NCBI RefSeq assembly: GCF_003815975.1
Contig: NZ_CP033932.1
Location: forward strand, 2,399,501 to 2,463,500
DNA from: Chryseobacterium bernardetii
GTDB lineage: Bacteria; Bacteroidota; Bacteroidia; Flavobacteriales; Weeksellaceae
Direction of reading: 5' to 3'
DNA: 64,000 nucleotides
Part shown: piece by piece, positions 53,968 to 62,659 of the stretch
Layout of the letters: every line of letters begins with the position of its first letter
Position numbering within the stretch: the first letter of the stretch is position 1
The notes under the pieces: model-generated
The model's database searches: none
What the model was told of the DNA's origin: nothing
Seen by the model: the letters and a program-made list of their open reading frames with translations, nothing else
Position numbers and translations under genes: made by a program

Positions 53968-55157
53968 CAAAAAATGGAAGTGGAAAATCATTCTTCACCA
54001 ATCATATGGTGAGACAGTATTATGAGCAAGGAACTCATGTGCTATTAGTTGATACGGGTAACTCTTATCAGGGTCTTTGCGAACTGATCAAAGGTAAGAC
54101 TAAGGGAAAAGACGGGGTTTATTTCACCTATACCGAGGAAAACCCGATCTCATTCAATCCTTTTTTTACCGAAGATAATGTCTTCGATATCGAGAAAAGA
54201 GAAAGCATTAAGACCTTGATCCTCACATTATGGAAAAGGGACGACGAAGCTCCTAAACGTAGTGAGGAAGTGGCACTCTCCAATGCAGTCGCAGGATATA
54301 TCGAAAGAATTAAGAATAGTTCTGAAAGACCTTGTTTCAATGCTTTCTACGAATATATCAAAGGGGACTACAAAAAGATTCTTCAGGACAAAGAAGTACG
54401 TGAGAAAGATTTTGATCTGGCGAACTTTTTAAATGTGCTGGAACCCTATTACAAAGGTGGTGAATACGATTACTTACTAAACTCAGAAAAAGAGCTCGAT
54501 TTGCTTAATAAGAGATTTATTGTCTTTGAAATTGATGCGATCAAAGATCACAAAATACTGTTCCCTGTGGTTACGATCATCATTATGGAGGTCTTTATCA
54601 ATAAGATGCGTCGGTTAAAAGGTATCCGTAAGATGATACTCATAGAGGAGGCTTGGAAGGCCATTGCTAAAGAGGGGATGGCAGAATATTTAAAATATTT
54701 GTTTAAAACCGTCAGGAAATTTTTCGGTGAGGCGATTGTGGTTACGCAGGAAGTGGATGATATCATACAGTCTCCCATAGTCAAGGAAACAATCATCAAC
54801 AACAGTGACTGCAAGATACTACTCGACCAGCGGAAATACGCCAATAAATTTGACGAGATCCAGAATATGCTCGGGCTTACAGAACGGGAAAAATCGCAGA
54901 TACTTTCGATCAATCAGGACAATGACCCAAAGCGCAAGTATAAGGAAGTATGGATAGGACTTGGAGGAACGCATTCAGCGGTCTATGCGACAGAAGTGAG
55001 CGAGCAGGAGTATTTGGCATACACCACGGAGGAATCGGAGAAAATGGAAGTGATGGATCTAGCGCATGAAATGGGCGGGGATGTTGAAGCCGCCATCAAA
55101 AAAATATCACTGAAAAAGATCAAGGGTTTATCACTCTTGGACCATCAGAATAAATAA
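53946..55157 (+). CDS. traG: TraG (VirB4-type ATPase), C-terminal portion
   Basis: The open frame begins at a TTG inside the hairpin loop. Family similarity starts at NGSGKSFFTNHMVRQYYEQG (from about 53973) and runs to the normal end: VLLVDTGNSYQGLCELI, MILIEEAWKAIAKEGMAEYL (Walker B), VVTQEVDDIIQSP and LLDQRKYANKFDEIQNMLGL. TraG is the essential energising ATPase of the mating channel. If translation resumed at GGA 53976-53978 after GGG 53923-53925, the product would have 841 residues, the family's usual size, with an intact GPSGSGKS. Independent translation from TTG 53946 or ATG 54006 would give a fragment without a full Walker A. Confidence 0.85.
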   Translation: MSSPPAHPKNGSGKSFFTNHMVRQYYEQGTHVLLVDTGNSYQGLCELIKGKTKGKDGVYFTYTEENPISFNPFFTEDNVFDIEKRESIKTLILTLWKRDDEAPKRSEEVALSNAVAGYIERIKNSSERPCFNAFYEYIKGDYKKILQDKEVREKDFDLANFLNVLEPYYKGGEYDYLLNSEKELDLLNKRFIVFEIDAIKDHKILFPVVTIIIMEVFINKMRRLKGIRKMILIEEAWKAIAKEGMAEYLKYLFKTVRKFFGEAIVVTQEVDDIIQSPIVKETIINNSDCKILLDQRKYANKFDEIQNMLGLTEREKSQILSINQDNDPKRKYKEVWIGLGGTHSAVYATEVSEQEYLAYTTEESEKMEVMDLAHEMGGDVEAAIKKISLKKIKGLSLLDHQNK

Positions 55158-55178
55158 AAATCCTAAAAATTTTAAAAA

Positions 55179-55811
55179 ATGAAAAATTTATTAATGACCG
55201 TGTTTATGGTAATGGCAATTACCCTATCACACAAAGCAAATGCACAATGGGTAGTAACAGATCCAGGAAATCTGATTTCAGGGGTTCTGAACAGTGCAAA
55301 CGAAATTGTACAGACCTCAAATACTGTAAGTAATGTGGTGAAGAATTTTAACGAAGTCAAAAAGGTGTATGACCAGGGAAAAGAATATTACGACAAACTA
55401 AAAGCAGTCAACAATCTTGTCAAGGATGCAAGAAAAGTTCAACAGACAGTTTTATTGGTTGGTGATGTCAGTAATATGTACGTGAATAATTTTTCCCGCA
55501 TGCTGAACGACAAAAATTTCTCTGCCGCAGAGCTGGTGGCAATTGGAAACGGTTATTCATCACTGCTAAACGAGAGTACCGAACTGCTTAAAGAATTAAA
55601 GCAGATTGTTAGTTCAAGCAGCTTATCACTGAATGATAAGGAGCGTATGGAGATTATTGACCGTGTGTATAAAGAGGTTAAAGAATACCATAGCCTGGTA
55701 AGATATTACACCAATAAAAATATCTCTGTCAGCATCTTACGAGCTAAAAAGCAAAATGACACCAAGCGCGTCATGGATCTATATGGAACTGCTAGTCAAA
55801 AATATTGGTAA
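55179..55811 (+). CDS. traI: TraI (DUF4141) conjugation protein
   Basis: This 210-residue protein has a signal peptide (cleavage near KANAQ) followed by AQWVVTDPGNLISG and a mostly helical, probably coiled-coil region (VVKNFNEVKKVYDQGKEYYD). It matches the DUF4141/TraI family, comparable to VirB5-type minor pilus components. It lies 21 bp after traG and 15 bp before traJ in the conserved order. Confidence 0.88.
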   Translation: MKNLLMTVFMVMAITLSHKANAQWVVTDPGNLISGVLNSANEIVQTSNTVSNVVKNFNEVKKVYDQGKEYYDKLKAVNNLVKDARKVQQTVLLVGDVSNMYVNNFSRMLNDKNFSAAELVAIGNGYSSLLNESTELLKELKQIVSSSSLSLNDKERMEIIDRVYKEVKEYHSLVRYYTNKNISVSILRAKKQNDTKRVMDLYGTASQKYW

Positions 55812-55826
55812 TAAATTCTCAAAGTT

Positions 55827-56852
55827 ATGGAATTTAACAATTTACATGAGATCCTAAGAGGTCTCTACGATGAAATGATGCCCCTTTCGGAAACGATGGC
55901 TGTGGTAGCAAAAGGAGTGGCTGGTCTGGGAGCTCTGTTCTATGTGGCATTAAAAGTCTGGCAGGCATTAAGTAGGGCAGAGCCAATAGATGTTTTTCCA
56001 CTGTTAAGACCATTTGCCATAGGCATGTGCATTATGTTTTTCCCTACAATAGTTTTAGGGACAATTAACGGGGTACTTAGCCCAATTGTTAAGGGGACAC
56101 ATTCTATGCTTGAAGGTCAGGTGCTGGATCTTAATACCTTGCAACAGCAAAAAGATGTACTGGAAAAGGAAGCGATGTTACGGAATCCTGCTACTGCCTA
56201 TCTGGTCTCCGATGAGGAGTTTGACAAAAAGCTCGATGATCTGGGATGGTCATTTGATGATATCGCAACGATGGTCAGTATGTACCGGGATCAGGCTGTA
56301 TACAATATCAAGCAGGAAATCAAAAAAGAATTAAGGGAAATACTTGAACTACTTTTTCAGGCTGCGGCACTGGTCGTGGATACTATTCGGACTTTCTTTT
56401 TAATCGTTCTTTCGATACTGGGGCCGATTGCATTTGCCATCTCCGTCTGGGATGGATTTCAGAGCACTCTTACCCAATGGCTCAGCAGATATATAAGCGT
56501 TTATCTGTGGCTGCCTGTGGCCGATCTTTTCAGTGCCATGCTTGCGAAAATAAACGCCATGAGTGTACAGCGGGATATAGAACTGTTAAGTGATCCCTCA
56601 TTTGTTCCAGATCCCGAGAATAGTGTTTACCTGATTTTTATGATCATCGGAATTGTTGGATACTTTACCATTCCAACTGTGACAAGCTGGATTATTCAGG
56701 CTGGCGGGGCCGGAAACTTTACCCGCAATGTCAGCCAAGCGGCCATGCGTACGGGAAATGTTGGTGCAGCTGCGGCTGGAGCAGCAGTGGGAAATATTGG
56801 TGGCGAACTACTGGATAATAAGAGTAGTGGACAAGGACAAAAAAGCAATTGA
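55827..56852 (+). CDS. traJ: TraJ, VirB6-like inner-membrane channel protein
   Basis: This 341-residue polytopic protein has about six to eight membrane helices. Conserved stretches are MAVVAKGVAGLGALFYVALK, WQALSRAEPIDVFPLLRPFA and PTVTSWIIQAGGAGNFTRNV, the last typical of Bacteroidetes TraJ. The C-terminus is Gly/Ala-rich (GNVGAAAAGAAVGN). It forms the inner-membrane part of the mating channel. It is followed closely by traK. Confidence 0.9.
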   Translation: MEFNNLHEILRGLYDEMMPLSETMAVVAKGVAGLGALFYVALKVWQALSRAEPIDVFPLLRPFAIGMCIMFFPTIVLGTINGVLSPIVKGTHSMLEGQVLDLNTLQQQKDVLEKEAMLRNPATAYLVSDEEFDKKLDDLGWSFDDIATMVSMYRDQAVYNIKQEIKKELREILELLFQAAALVVDTIRTFFLIVLSILGPIAFAISVWDGFQSTLTQWLSRYISVYLWLPVADLFSAMLAKINAMSVQRDIELLSDPSFVPDPENSVYLIFMIIGIVGYFTIPTVTSWIIQAGGAGNFTRNVSQAAMRTGNVGAAAAGAAVGNIGGELLDNKSSGQGQKSN

Positions 56853-56854
56853 TT

Positions 56855-57478
56855 ATGGAATTCAAAACTTTAAGAAACATCGAAAATAGTTTCAAGCAGA
56901 TCCGGCTGTACGCGATTGTCTTTGCAGTAATGTGCCTGAGTATAACAGCATTTGCGGTTTGGAAGTCTTATTCTTTCGCTGCATTGCAACGTGAAAAGAT
57001 TTACGTATTGGACAACGGAAAATCACTTATGTTGGCACTTTCCCAGGATGCCGCAATCAATCGACCTGTTGAAGCCCGCGAGCACGTCAGGAGATTTCAT
57101 GAACTCTTTTTCACGTTGGCACCAGATAAGGCTGCGATTGAAAGCAATATGAAACGGGCATTCGATCTGGCAGACAAAAGTGCATTTGATTATTACAGGG
57201 ATCTTTCAGAAAAGGGGTATTATAACAGGATTATTTCAGGAAACATTCAGCAACGAATTGAAGTGGATAGTGTGGTCTGTGATTTTAATACGTATCCATA
57301 TTCTGTAACCACCTATGCTAAACAGTTCATCATCAGATCGAGCAATCTTACCCGAAGAAGTCTTGTCACCTCCTGCAACTTATTGAATAGTGTACGATCT
57401 GACAGTAATCCACAGGGTTTTCAGATTTTGAAGTTCTCAGTCCTTTCCAATAAGGATGAGGAAGTAATCGAGCGATAG
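56855..57478 (+). CDS. traK: TraK, VirB8-like scaffold protein
   Basis: The ATG at 56855, 2 bp after the traJ stop, is preferred over the TTG at 56849. The 207-residue protein has a short cytoplasmic N-terminus (FKTLRNIENSFKQIRLYAIV), one membrane helix and a periplasmic domain with YYNRIISGNIQQRIEVDSV and RSSNLTRRSLVTSCNLL, as in the TraK family. VirB8-type proteins nucleate the channel. Confidence 0.9.
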   Translation: MEFKTLRNIENSFKQIRLYAIVFAVMCLSITAFAVWKSYSFAALQREKIYVLDNGKSLMLALSQDAAINRPVEAREHVRRFHELFFTLAPDKAAIESNMKRAFDLADKSAFDYYRDLSEKGYYNRIISGNIQQRIEVDSVVCDFNTYPYSVTTYAKQFIIRSSNLTRRSLVTSCNLLNSVRSDSNPQGFQILKFSVLSNKDEEVIER

Positions 57479-57490
57479 ATGTACTGACTT

Positions 57491-57913
57491 ATGAAGAAAA
57501 ATTGTGATTTGGAAGAGTTTATTAAGATTCTTACGGATAAGGGCTACAATGGATATTTTATGACACAGGCGGGCTATCCTGGAAAACTAGCGGACAGTTT
57601 GGGAGGATTTCTGGAAAGCCTTGATCCTGAATTTGGTTTTGATCAGAATGTTTTACTCGAAACCTACTTAGACTGGAACGGTGAAAATAAACCGAGTATT
57701 CAGTGTTTGATATCGTTAGAAAATGACAATGGCAAATTTGCTATTGATATCATGGAGATTATCCATAAGGATCGTTTTGGAAAATGTATCAGCGAAAAAA
57801 AACTTATGGACATTGCGATTGATGCACTGCCAACCAGGGATCAGGCTATCAAAATGGTCTGTGAAGAGGTTAGGAAAATAAGTTCTACCCTTAAAAGAGG
57901 TAGACGTTTTTAG
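57491..57913 (+). CDS. Hypothetical protein in the tra operon (140 aa)
   Basis: This soluble protein lies between traK (12 bp) and traL (15 bp), where related elements usually have none. It contains YNGYFMTQAGYPGKLADSLG, LISLENDNGKFAIDIMEIIH and a basic tail (LKRGRRF). No signal peptide or membrane segment. I do not recognise a family. The spacing shows it is translated with the tra genes; function unknown. Confidence 0.65.
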   Translation: MKKNCDLEEFIKILTDKGYNGYFMTQAGYPGKLADSLGGFLESLDPEFGFDQNVLLETYLDWNGENKPSIQCLISLENDNGKFAIDIMEIIHKDRFGKCISEKKLMDIAIDALPTRDQAIKMVCEEVRKISSTLKRGRRF

Positions 57914-57928
57914 TTCAAAATTGACATA

Positions 57929-58210
57929 ATGAAAAATATTAGAACAACAATTGATAATGAGCTTGAGAAGCTCGATCTGAGATGGCGGAATTTACCCGTC
58001 AAAAAGCAGATCAGATACGTACTTTATCTATTCGCATTCTACTTGCTTATGGGCGTAGGTGTATTGGTGAAGGTATTTTATAATCTGGGAAAAGGGGACA
58101 AAATCGATATAAGCCATATCGAGGTGCCCGCAGTAATTCATAATGAATCTTCTATGAAAGATTCTGTTAGAAATCCTAAAACTATATACAATGGAAGAGA
58201 AAGAGAATAA
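57929..58210 (+). CDS. traL: TraL (DUF3989-like) membrane protein
   Basis: This 93-residue protein has a basic N-terminal cytoplasmic part (LDLRWRNLPVKKQIRYVLYL) that runs into one membrane helix (AFYLLMGVGVLVKVF), then a short periplasmic tail. It matches TraL by size, topology and place before traM, which it overlaps by 20 bp. Sequence similarity in this family is low. Confidence 0.78.
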   Translation: MKNIRTTIDNELEKLDLRWRNLPVKKQIRYVLYLFAFYLLMGVGVLVKVFYNLGKGDKIDISHIEVPAVIHNESSMKDSVRNPKTIYNGRERE

Positions 58211-59522
58211 GAGGATCAGCCTGATTGTGGATGATGATTCTGAAAAAAGTGAAAAGGAAAAGACAAGTAGGGAAAAGCTTAAAAAGCCGATCATCTTTGG
58301 TCTAATGGCAATCGTTTTTATCGCCTGTCTTTACTTAATATTTAAGCCTAAAAATGGTGTTGAGGAAAATAAAGACAAAGGTTTAAAGAATGCTGTCCCC
58401 GAAGCTACGGACAAGGGTTTGCAGGCCGATAAACAGAAAGCTTATGAGAAGGAAATGGTTGAGGAGAGAGAAGCTGCGAAGCGAAATTCCCTGATGTCAT
58501 TGTCGGATTATTGGGATCGTAGTGATACATCGGTTAACGGTGAAGCTGCAGTTTCAAAGGTTATTGCAGACAACTCTGGGGGATATGGGAAGAGTGGTGC
58601 ACAGAATAGTTCTTTGAGCAGCTATCAGAATGCACAGCAAACCCTGGGCTCCTTTTATCGTGACGATGACAGCGAAAAGCTGGCGTTGCGGAAACAGGTT
58701 GATGAACTCAAAGATCGCCTTTCAGAAAAAAATGTTCCGCAGGCACCCACTTACAAAGATCAACTGGTACTTATGGAAAAGTCATATGAAATGGCTTCCC
58801 GATACCTACCGTCGGCTAGTACCGGTCACGGTGCTCCTGCAGTTAACATCGGTCAAAATATGGATTCAATATGGATTAAAAAAGTTTCTTTGCCTAGCAC
58901 GAGAGAGAAAACCGAAAGTTTGAAGGGTGTTAAAAAGAGTGTGGTATCAGCCTTGTACCGGGAAGAGGACGCATCGGAAATTTTAAATGGGATCGCAGAG
59001 CGTAACATGGGCTTTATCACGCCCGGACAAGTTGCCCAAAGCGATATTGTCAGGAATAGTATACGTGCAATGGTGATGGAAACAAAAACATTATCAGGCG
59101 ACGGGTCACTGAAGTTGAGGTTATCCGAAAATGCTACCATTGGTGGTTTTCATGTTCCCAAAGGAACCGAGCTTGTTGCCGATACCAAATTTCAGGGAAA
59201 CAGGTTGCAGCTAAAGATCAGCGCAGTTGAAGTATCCGGAAATATAATTCCGGTTGAGATTCTAGTCTATGGCACGGACGGTCAGCTTGGGCTACTTGTC
59301 CCACGAACAGATGAGATCAATGCCGCAGGAGAAATAGCGGCTAACATGAGCCAAAGTTCCGGAATGAATATTTCGATGTCGCGTTCAGCGGGACAACAGG
59401 TGGCCAGTGATCTGAGTAGGGGCTTGATACAGGGAGTTTCCGGCTTTTTTTCTAAGAAGCTGAGAGCTGTTAAGGTAACAGTACGATCAGGTCATCCGGT
59501 ACTGCTGTTGACAAAAAAGTAA
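58191..59522 (+). CDS. traM: TraM, VirB10-like conjugative transposon protein
   Basis: This 443-residue protein has a charged N-terminus, one membrane helix (IIFGLMAIVFIACLYLIF, about 33-50), a long Lys/Glu-rich periplasmic linker and the conserved C-terminal domain (AVNIGQNMDSIWIKKVSLP, RNSIRAMVMETKTLSGDGSL, VPKGTELVADTKFQGNRLQL). This corresponds to VirB10-type proteins that span the envelope and gate the channel. Confidence 0.9.
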   Translation: MEEKENKRISLIVDDDSEKSEKEKTSREKLKKPIIFGLMAIVFIACLYLIFKPKNGVEENKDKGLKNAVPEATDKGLQADKQKAYEKEMVEEREAAKRNSLMSLSDYWDRSDTSVNGEAAVSKVIADNSGGYGKSGAQNSSLSSYQNAQQTLGSFYRDDDSEKLALRKQVDELKDRLSEKNVPQAPTYKDQLVLMEKSYEMASRYLPSASTGHGAPAVNIGQNMDSIWIKKVSLPSTREKTESLKGVKKSVVSALYREEDASEILNGIAERNMGFITPGQVAQSDIVRNSIRAMVMETKTLSGDGSLKLRLSENATIGGFHVPKGTELVADTKFQGNRLQLKISAVEVSGNIIPVEILVYGTDGQLGLLVPRTDEINAAGEIAANMSQSSGMNISMSRSAGQQVASDLSRGLIQGVSGFFSKKLRAVKVTVRSGHPVLLLTKK

Positions 59523-59546
59523 TATAATAACAATAATAATCATACT

Positions 59547-60431
59547 ATGATATCAAAAAAAAATATCCTTATGATCCTGCTTTTTGTAGGACTGTTTATC
59601 AAGACTTTTGGGCAGCAGTCACTTGAAGCGGGAAGGGTCGAACCTTATAGGTTGGAAGTTACCTATAATAAAACCTGCCACCTGATTTTTCCGGTTGCGA
59701 TCAGGTACACGGATCTGGGATCGAATTATCTGATTGCGGAAAAAGCTGAGGATGCACAGAACGTGCTGCGTATAAAGGCCGCAGTCAAGGATTTCGCTGA
59801 GGAAACCAACTTTAGTGTCATTACCGAGGATGGGCAATTTTATAGCTTTAATGTTATTTATAATGCTGATCCATCTACCTTAAGCTATGATCTAAAGAAA
59901 ATGAAAAAAGATGTTGAGCGCAGCGAAGGACGAAACGTTCAGTTTGAAGAACTTGGTTTTAATCCACCCTCTTTGACAGAAGTTGTACTGAAAACCATCT
60001 ATCAGCAGAATAAAAGATATGTACGGCACATCGCTGCAAGATCCTATGGCATTCAGTCAATACTGAAAGGGATTTATGTCCACAATGGAAAGTTTTATTT
60101 TCATCTTGAAGCGAAGAACAGATCAAATGTGCCATTTGTAGTGGATTTTTGCACGTACAAGATCGTAGATAAACAGATTGCGAAAAGAACGGTGTCTGAG
60201 GAAAAGCAATTGGTTCCGGTAAGACAGTATCCCGGTCTTGAAGTCATTTCGGATAATTCAGTCGCTGGCAACGTCATACTTCTGGATCAGTTCACAATCA
60301 CCGATGAACAGGTGCTCAGAATTGAAATTTTTGAAAGGAATGGTGCAAGGAACCAGGTTCTGGAAATTGAAAATTCGGATCTGGTTGCCGCAAAGCCTGT
60401 ATCTGAAATGAAGATTAAAGTCACTCAATAA
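59547..60431 (+). CDS. traN: TraN, VirB9-like conjugative transposon protein
   Basis: This 294-residue exported protein has a signal peptide ending near TFGQ, then LEVTYNKTCHLIFPVAIRYT, SNYLIAEKAEDAQNVLRIKA and GIYVHNGKFYFHLEAKNRSN, the conserved stretches of TraN. VirB9-type proteins join TraM in the outer-membrane core complex. It is 24 bp after traM and 11 bp before traO. Confidence 0.9.
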   Translation: MISKKNILMILLFVGLFIKTFGQQSLEAGRVEPYRLEVTYNKTCHLIFPVAIRYTDLGSNYLIAEKAEDAQNVLRIKAAVKDFAEETNFSVITEDGQFYSFNVIYNADPSTLSYDLKKMKKDVERSEGRNVQFEELGFNPPSLTEVVLKTIYQQNKRYVRHIAARSYGIQSILKGIYVHNGKFYFHLEAKNRSNVPFVVDFCTYKIVDKQIAKRTVSEEKQLVPVRQYPGLEVISDNSVAGNVILLDQFTITDEQVLRIEIFERNGARNQVLEIENSDLVAAKPVSEMKIKVTQ

Positions 60432-60442
60432 AGCAGCGAATT

Positions 60443-61000
60443 ATGAAAAAATATATCATCTTTTTGGTACTGGCCATTTTGAGTATCAAATTACATGCTC
60501 AGAGAATGGTGTATAAGCAGAAATCTTTGGAAATTAACTCGGGACTTCTAAATACAGAGGGGGTAGGCAAAAATTTCTATCTAAATCTGACACTGAACAG
60601 TTTTGCAAAACATGGCAACTACTGGATCTGGGGACTGGAATATCAAAGAAAGACCGTAGACTATAAAAACTCGGAAATCCCTTTGGAGGACTTTCTTGGA
60701 GAGATAGGGTATAGTGTTAAGCTTCTCTCGGATTCAAGGAAATTTATTACGCTGAATGGAGGTGTAACAGGAGTTGCTGGCTATGAATCCGTCAATAGAG
60801 GCGATAGCGTCCTTTTTGATGGAGGCCTGCTAAAAAACAATAATGGATTTGTTTTTGGGACTGGCGGGAGATTGTCGCTGGAAACCTATCTTTCAGACCG
60901 GATCGTATTCATGTTACAAGGACGTATCAGGGTATTGTGGGGTACTGATCTTGAGAAATTCAGACCCTCCACCGGCGTAGGCTTACGTTTTAACTTTTGA
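60443..61000 (+). CDS. traO: TraO conjugative transposon protein
   Basis: This 185-residue protein has an N-terminal signal peptide ending near KLHAQ and a beta-rich body (GVGKNFYLNLTLNSFAKHGN, GEIGYSVKLLSD, FMLQGRIRVLWGTDLEKF) that ends in an aromatic residue (GLRFNF), as outer-membrane beta-barrels do. It matches TraO. It probably lies in the outer membrane as part of the mating complex. Confidence 0.88.
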   Translation: MKKYIIFLVLAILSIKLHAQRMVYKQKSLEINSGLLNTEGVGKNFYLNLTLNSFAKHGNYWIWGLEYQRKTVDYKNSEIPLEDFLGEIGYSVKLLSDSRKFITLNGGVTGVAGYESVNRGDSVLFDGGLLKNNNGFVFGTGGRLSLETYLSDRIVFMLQGRIRVLWGTDLEKFRPSTGVGLRFNF

Positions 61001-61015
61001 AAATCAGAAAATATT

Positions 61016-61492
61016 ATGAAAAATATATTAGATAAGTGGAAAATGTCGATAGGATCGGTTTTTCTTGGATTTATTGCTATTTTAGGCGTAGGGTTACTTT
61101 CAGGCTGTGATAAAGAGGTTCTGGATGTGCAGGAAGTTTTTCCTTTTGAGGTGAAAGTTATGCCGGTGCCGAAGGAAATCGGGATGGGTGAAAGTGTTGA
61201 AATCAGATTTTCAATAATTTCAAATGGAAATTATTCAGGTAATACCTACAGGATACGTTATTTTCAGAACGATGGAGAAGGTAGTTTAAATTATTCAGGT
61301 TATAAACCTTACTTACCTAACGATCTTTATCCGCTGACCGAAAAAGAATTTCGATTGTATTATACGTCACAATCTTTAGTTTCACAGCAATTTGACGTTT
61401 GGATCGTGGATAGTTTTGGTAATGAAAAGCAAATTTCTTTTCAGTTCAATAACAAAAAATTAGGTCCGATCATTATCGGGCCGGTTAGATAA
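61016..61492 (+). CDS. traQ: TraQ (DUF3872) lipoprotein
   Basis: This 158-residue lipoprotein (lipobox LLSGC) has an immunoglobulin-like fold with FPFEVKVMPVPKEIGMGESV and NTYRIRYFQNDGEGSL, typical of DUF3872/TraQ. It is the last gene of the tra operon before the terminator at 61554-61580. traP (a primase in CTnDOT) is not present between traO and traQ. Confidence 0.85.
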   Translation: MKNILDKWKMSIGSVFLGFIAILGVGLLSGCDKEVLDVQEVFPFEVKVMPVPKEIGMGESVEIRFSIISNGNYSGNTYRIRYFQNDGEGSLNYSGYKPYLPNDLYPLTEKEFRLYYTSQSLVSQQFDVWIVDSFGNEKQISFQFNNKKLGPIIIGPVR

Positions 61493-61553
61493 TATCACAA
61501 TTAGATTTTTATGGGGTAATGCCTTACACTACCAGAGTGAGAGCATGCTCGTT

Positions 61554-61580
61554 AGGACAGCCAGTGGCTGTCCTTTTTTT
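61554..61580 (+). terminator. Terminator of the tra operon
   Basis: AGGACAGCC (61554-61562) pairs perfectly with GGCTGTCCT (61566-61574) around a 3-nt loop, followed by a run of T to 61580. Confidence 0.9.
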
Positions 61581-61762
61581 GTTACAAATAATATGAAAAT
61601 GTACACTTAAGAAAGTGAGATAGTATTATTACATTGAAATATTTCTTTATTAGGGTAAAAATGTTAGATTTATAATACTGTAGACTATAAATTACACTAT
61701 ACGAAAATATTAATTGCCCTATCCCGCCACTGGTCTATTTTCTTAACTAAAACAGACTAAAG

Positions 61763-62533
61763 ATGAATACACACATAATTACACTGTTTAATGACATGGC
61801 CATGCAGAATATGCATAGTTTTTCACGATTACCATTGGTAAAATCTTTGATATGTGCAGATAATATCAATTTACTGACAGACGAGGTTAAGCAATTAAGC
61901 GACTTTTATGTAACGTTTCTGCAAAAAATCGGGCTTTTACCTGACAATGTTCAATATAGTAGAAGGAGCCTTACAGGGACTTATGATTTTTTTTATGAGC
62001 TCCGAGACAATGATCCTATGGTTAAAGAAGTTTTATATTGTTTTACGAAGGAAGATTTACAAAATGCCGAAAATATTGTACCTATCCATGTACGCTATTT
62101 TGATTCGACCAACCTCTATTTAGCAAGTGGTTTCTCCTGGACAGAAAATGGGAAGAAAGTAATGATCCATTTATCCGAATTTTCTATGCCCAAACAGGCT
62201 ATTAATATGGCTCCTTCTCATCTTTCGTATTTGGTTGAAATATTAAATGAGTTTGATCCGACCGAAATGAGTTCTATCCGTGAGATAGTTGCTAAAAAAG
62301 GTCTGAATTATAATCGCGTTCAAAAAGATTCTAAAATTTATTGGGGAGATACTTTTTATAGTTTCTTTAATAAAATTAAAATGATCGAAGCTGTTGGGGA
62401 TATTATTTTTACTAGGCTCACCTTGAAAGAAATAGCGTTTCGTAATAAATTTAGTAATTATATAAACATGCATAGAACATTTTTAAGTTATGGAATTAGT
62501 TTATCTGATATTCCACGATTGGCGAACCATTAA
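61763..62533 (+). CDS. Hypothetical protein (256 aa), possible helix-turn-helix at the C-terminus
   Basis: This soluble protein starts at an ATG at 61763, well after the tra terminator, so it has its own promoter. The body contains FVRYFDS-like and YLASGFSWTENGKKVMIHLS segments. Near the C-terminus, LTLKEIAFRNKFSNYINMHR resembles the second helix-turn-helix of AraC-type regulators, although the rest does not. It is not clearly the RteC regulator of CTnDOT. Its base composition is more A/T-rich than the tra genes. Function unknown; a regulatory role is a guess. Confidence 0.6.
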   Translation: MNTHIITLFNDMAMQNMHSFSRLPLVKSLICADNINLLTDEVKQLSDFYVTFLQKIGLLPDNVQYSRRSLTGTYDFFYELRDNDPMVKEVLYCFTKEDLQNAENIVPIHVRYFDSTNLYLASGFSWTENGKKVMIHLSEFSMPKQAINMAPSHLSYLVEILNEFDPTEMSSIREIVAKKGLNYNRVQKDSKIYWGDTFYSFFNKIKMIEAVGDIIFTRLTLKEIAFRNKFSNYINMHRTFLSYGISLSDIPRLANH

Positions 62534-62629
62534 GTTACATATTTTTATTATCGATGGAATTAAAACTTTTTAATATATTTTTTATTTATTAAGACATAAG
62601 ATTGTAATTATAGGTATTGGTATGGATTA

Positions 62630-62637
62630 TAACTTTG
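62630..62637 (+). promoter_or_regulatory. Candidate -7 promoter box
   Basis: TAACTTTG matches the Bacteroidota -7 consensus TAnnTTTG and lies 22 bp before the start codon of the gene at 62660. No good -33 TTTG is seen at the usual distance. Confidence 0.4.
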
Positions 62638-62659
62638 TTATTAATCAATACTGATAATT

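Noticed and set aside
53946..54008. TTG or ATG start for an independent second TraG protein
   Set aside because: The TTG lies in the hairpin loop with no ribosome site, and the ATG at 54006 is past the Walker A lysine, so neither would give a working ATPase subunit by itself.
61763..62533. RteC-type regulator after the tra operon
   Set aside because: Position would fit, but the sequence does not show the RteC pattern; only a short helix-turn-helix-like stretch is seen.
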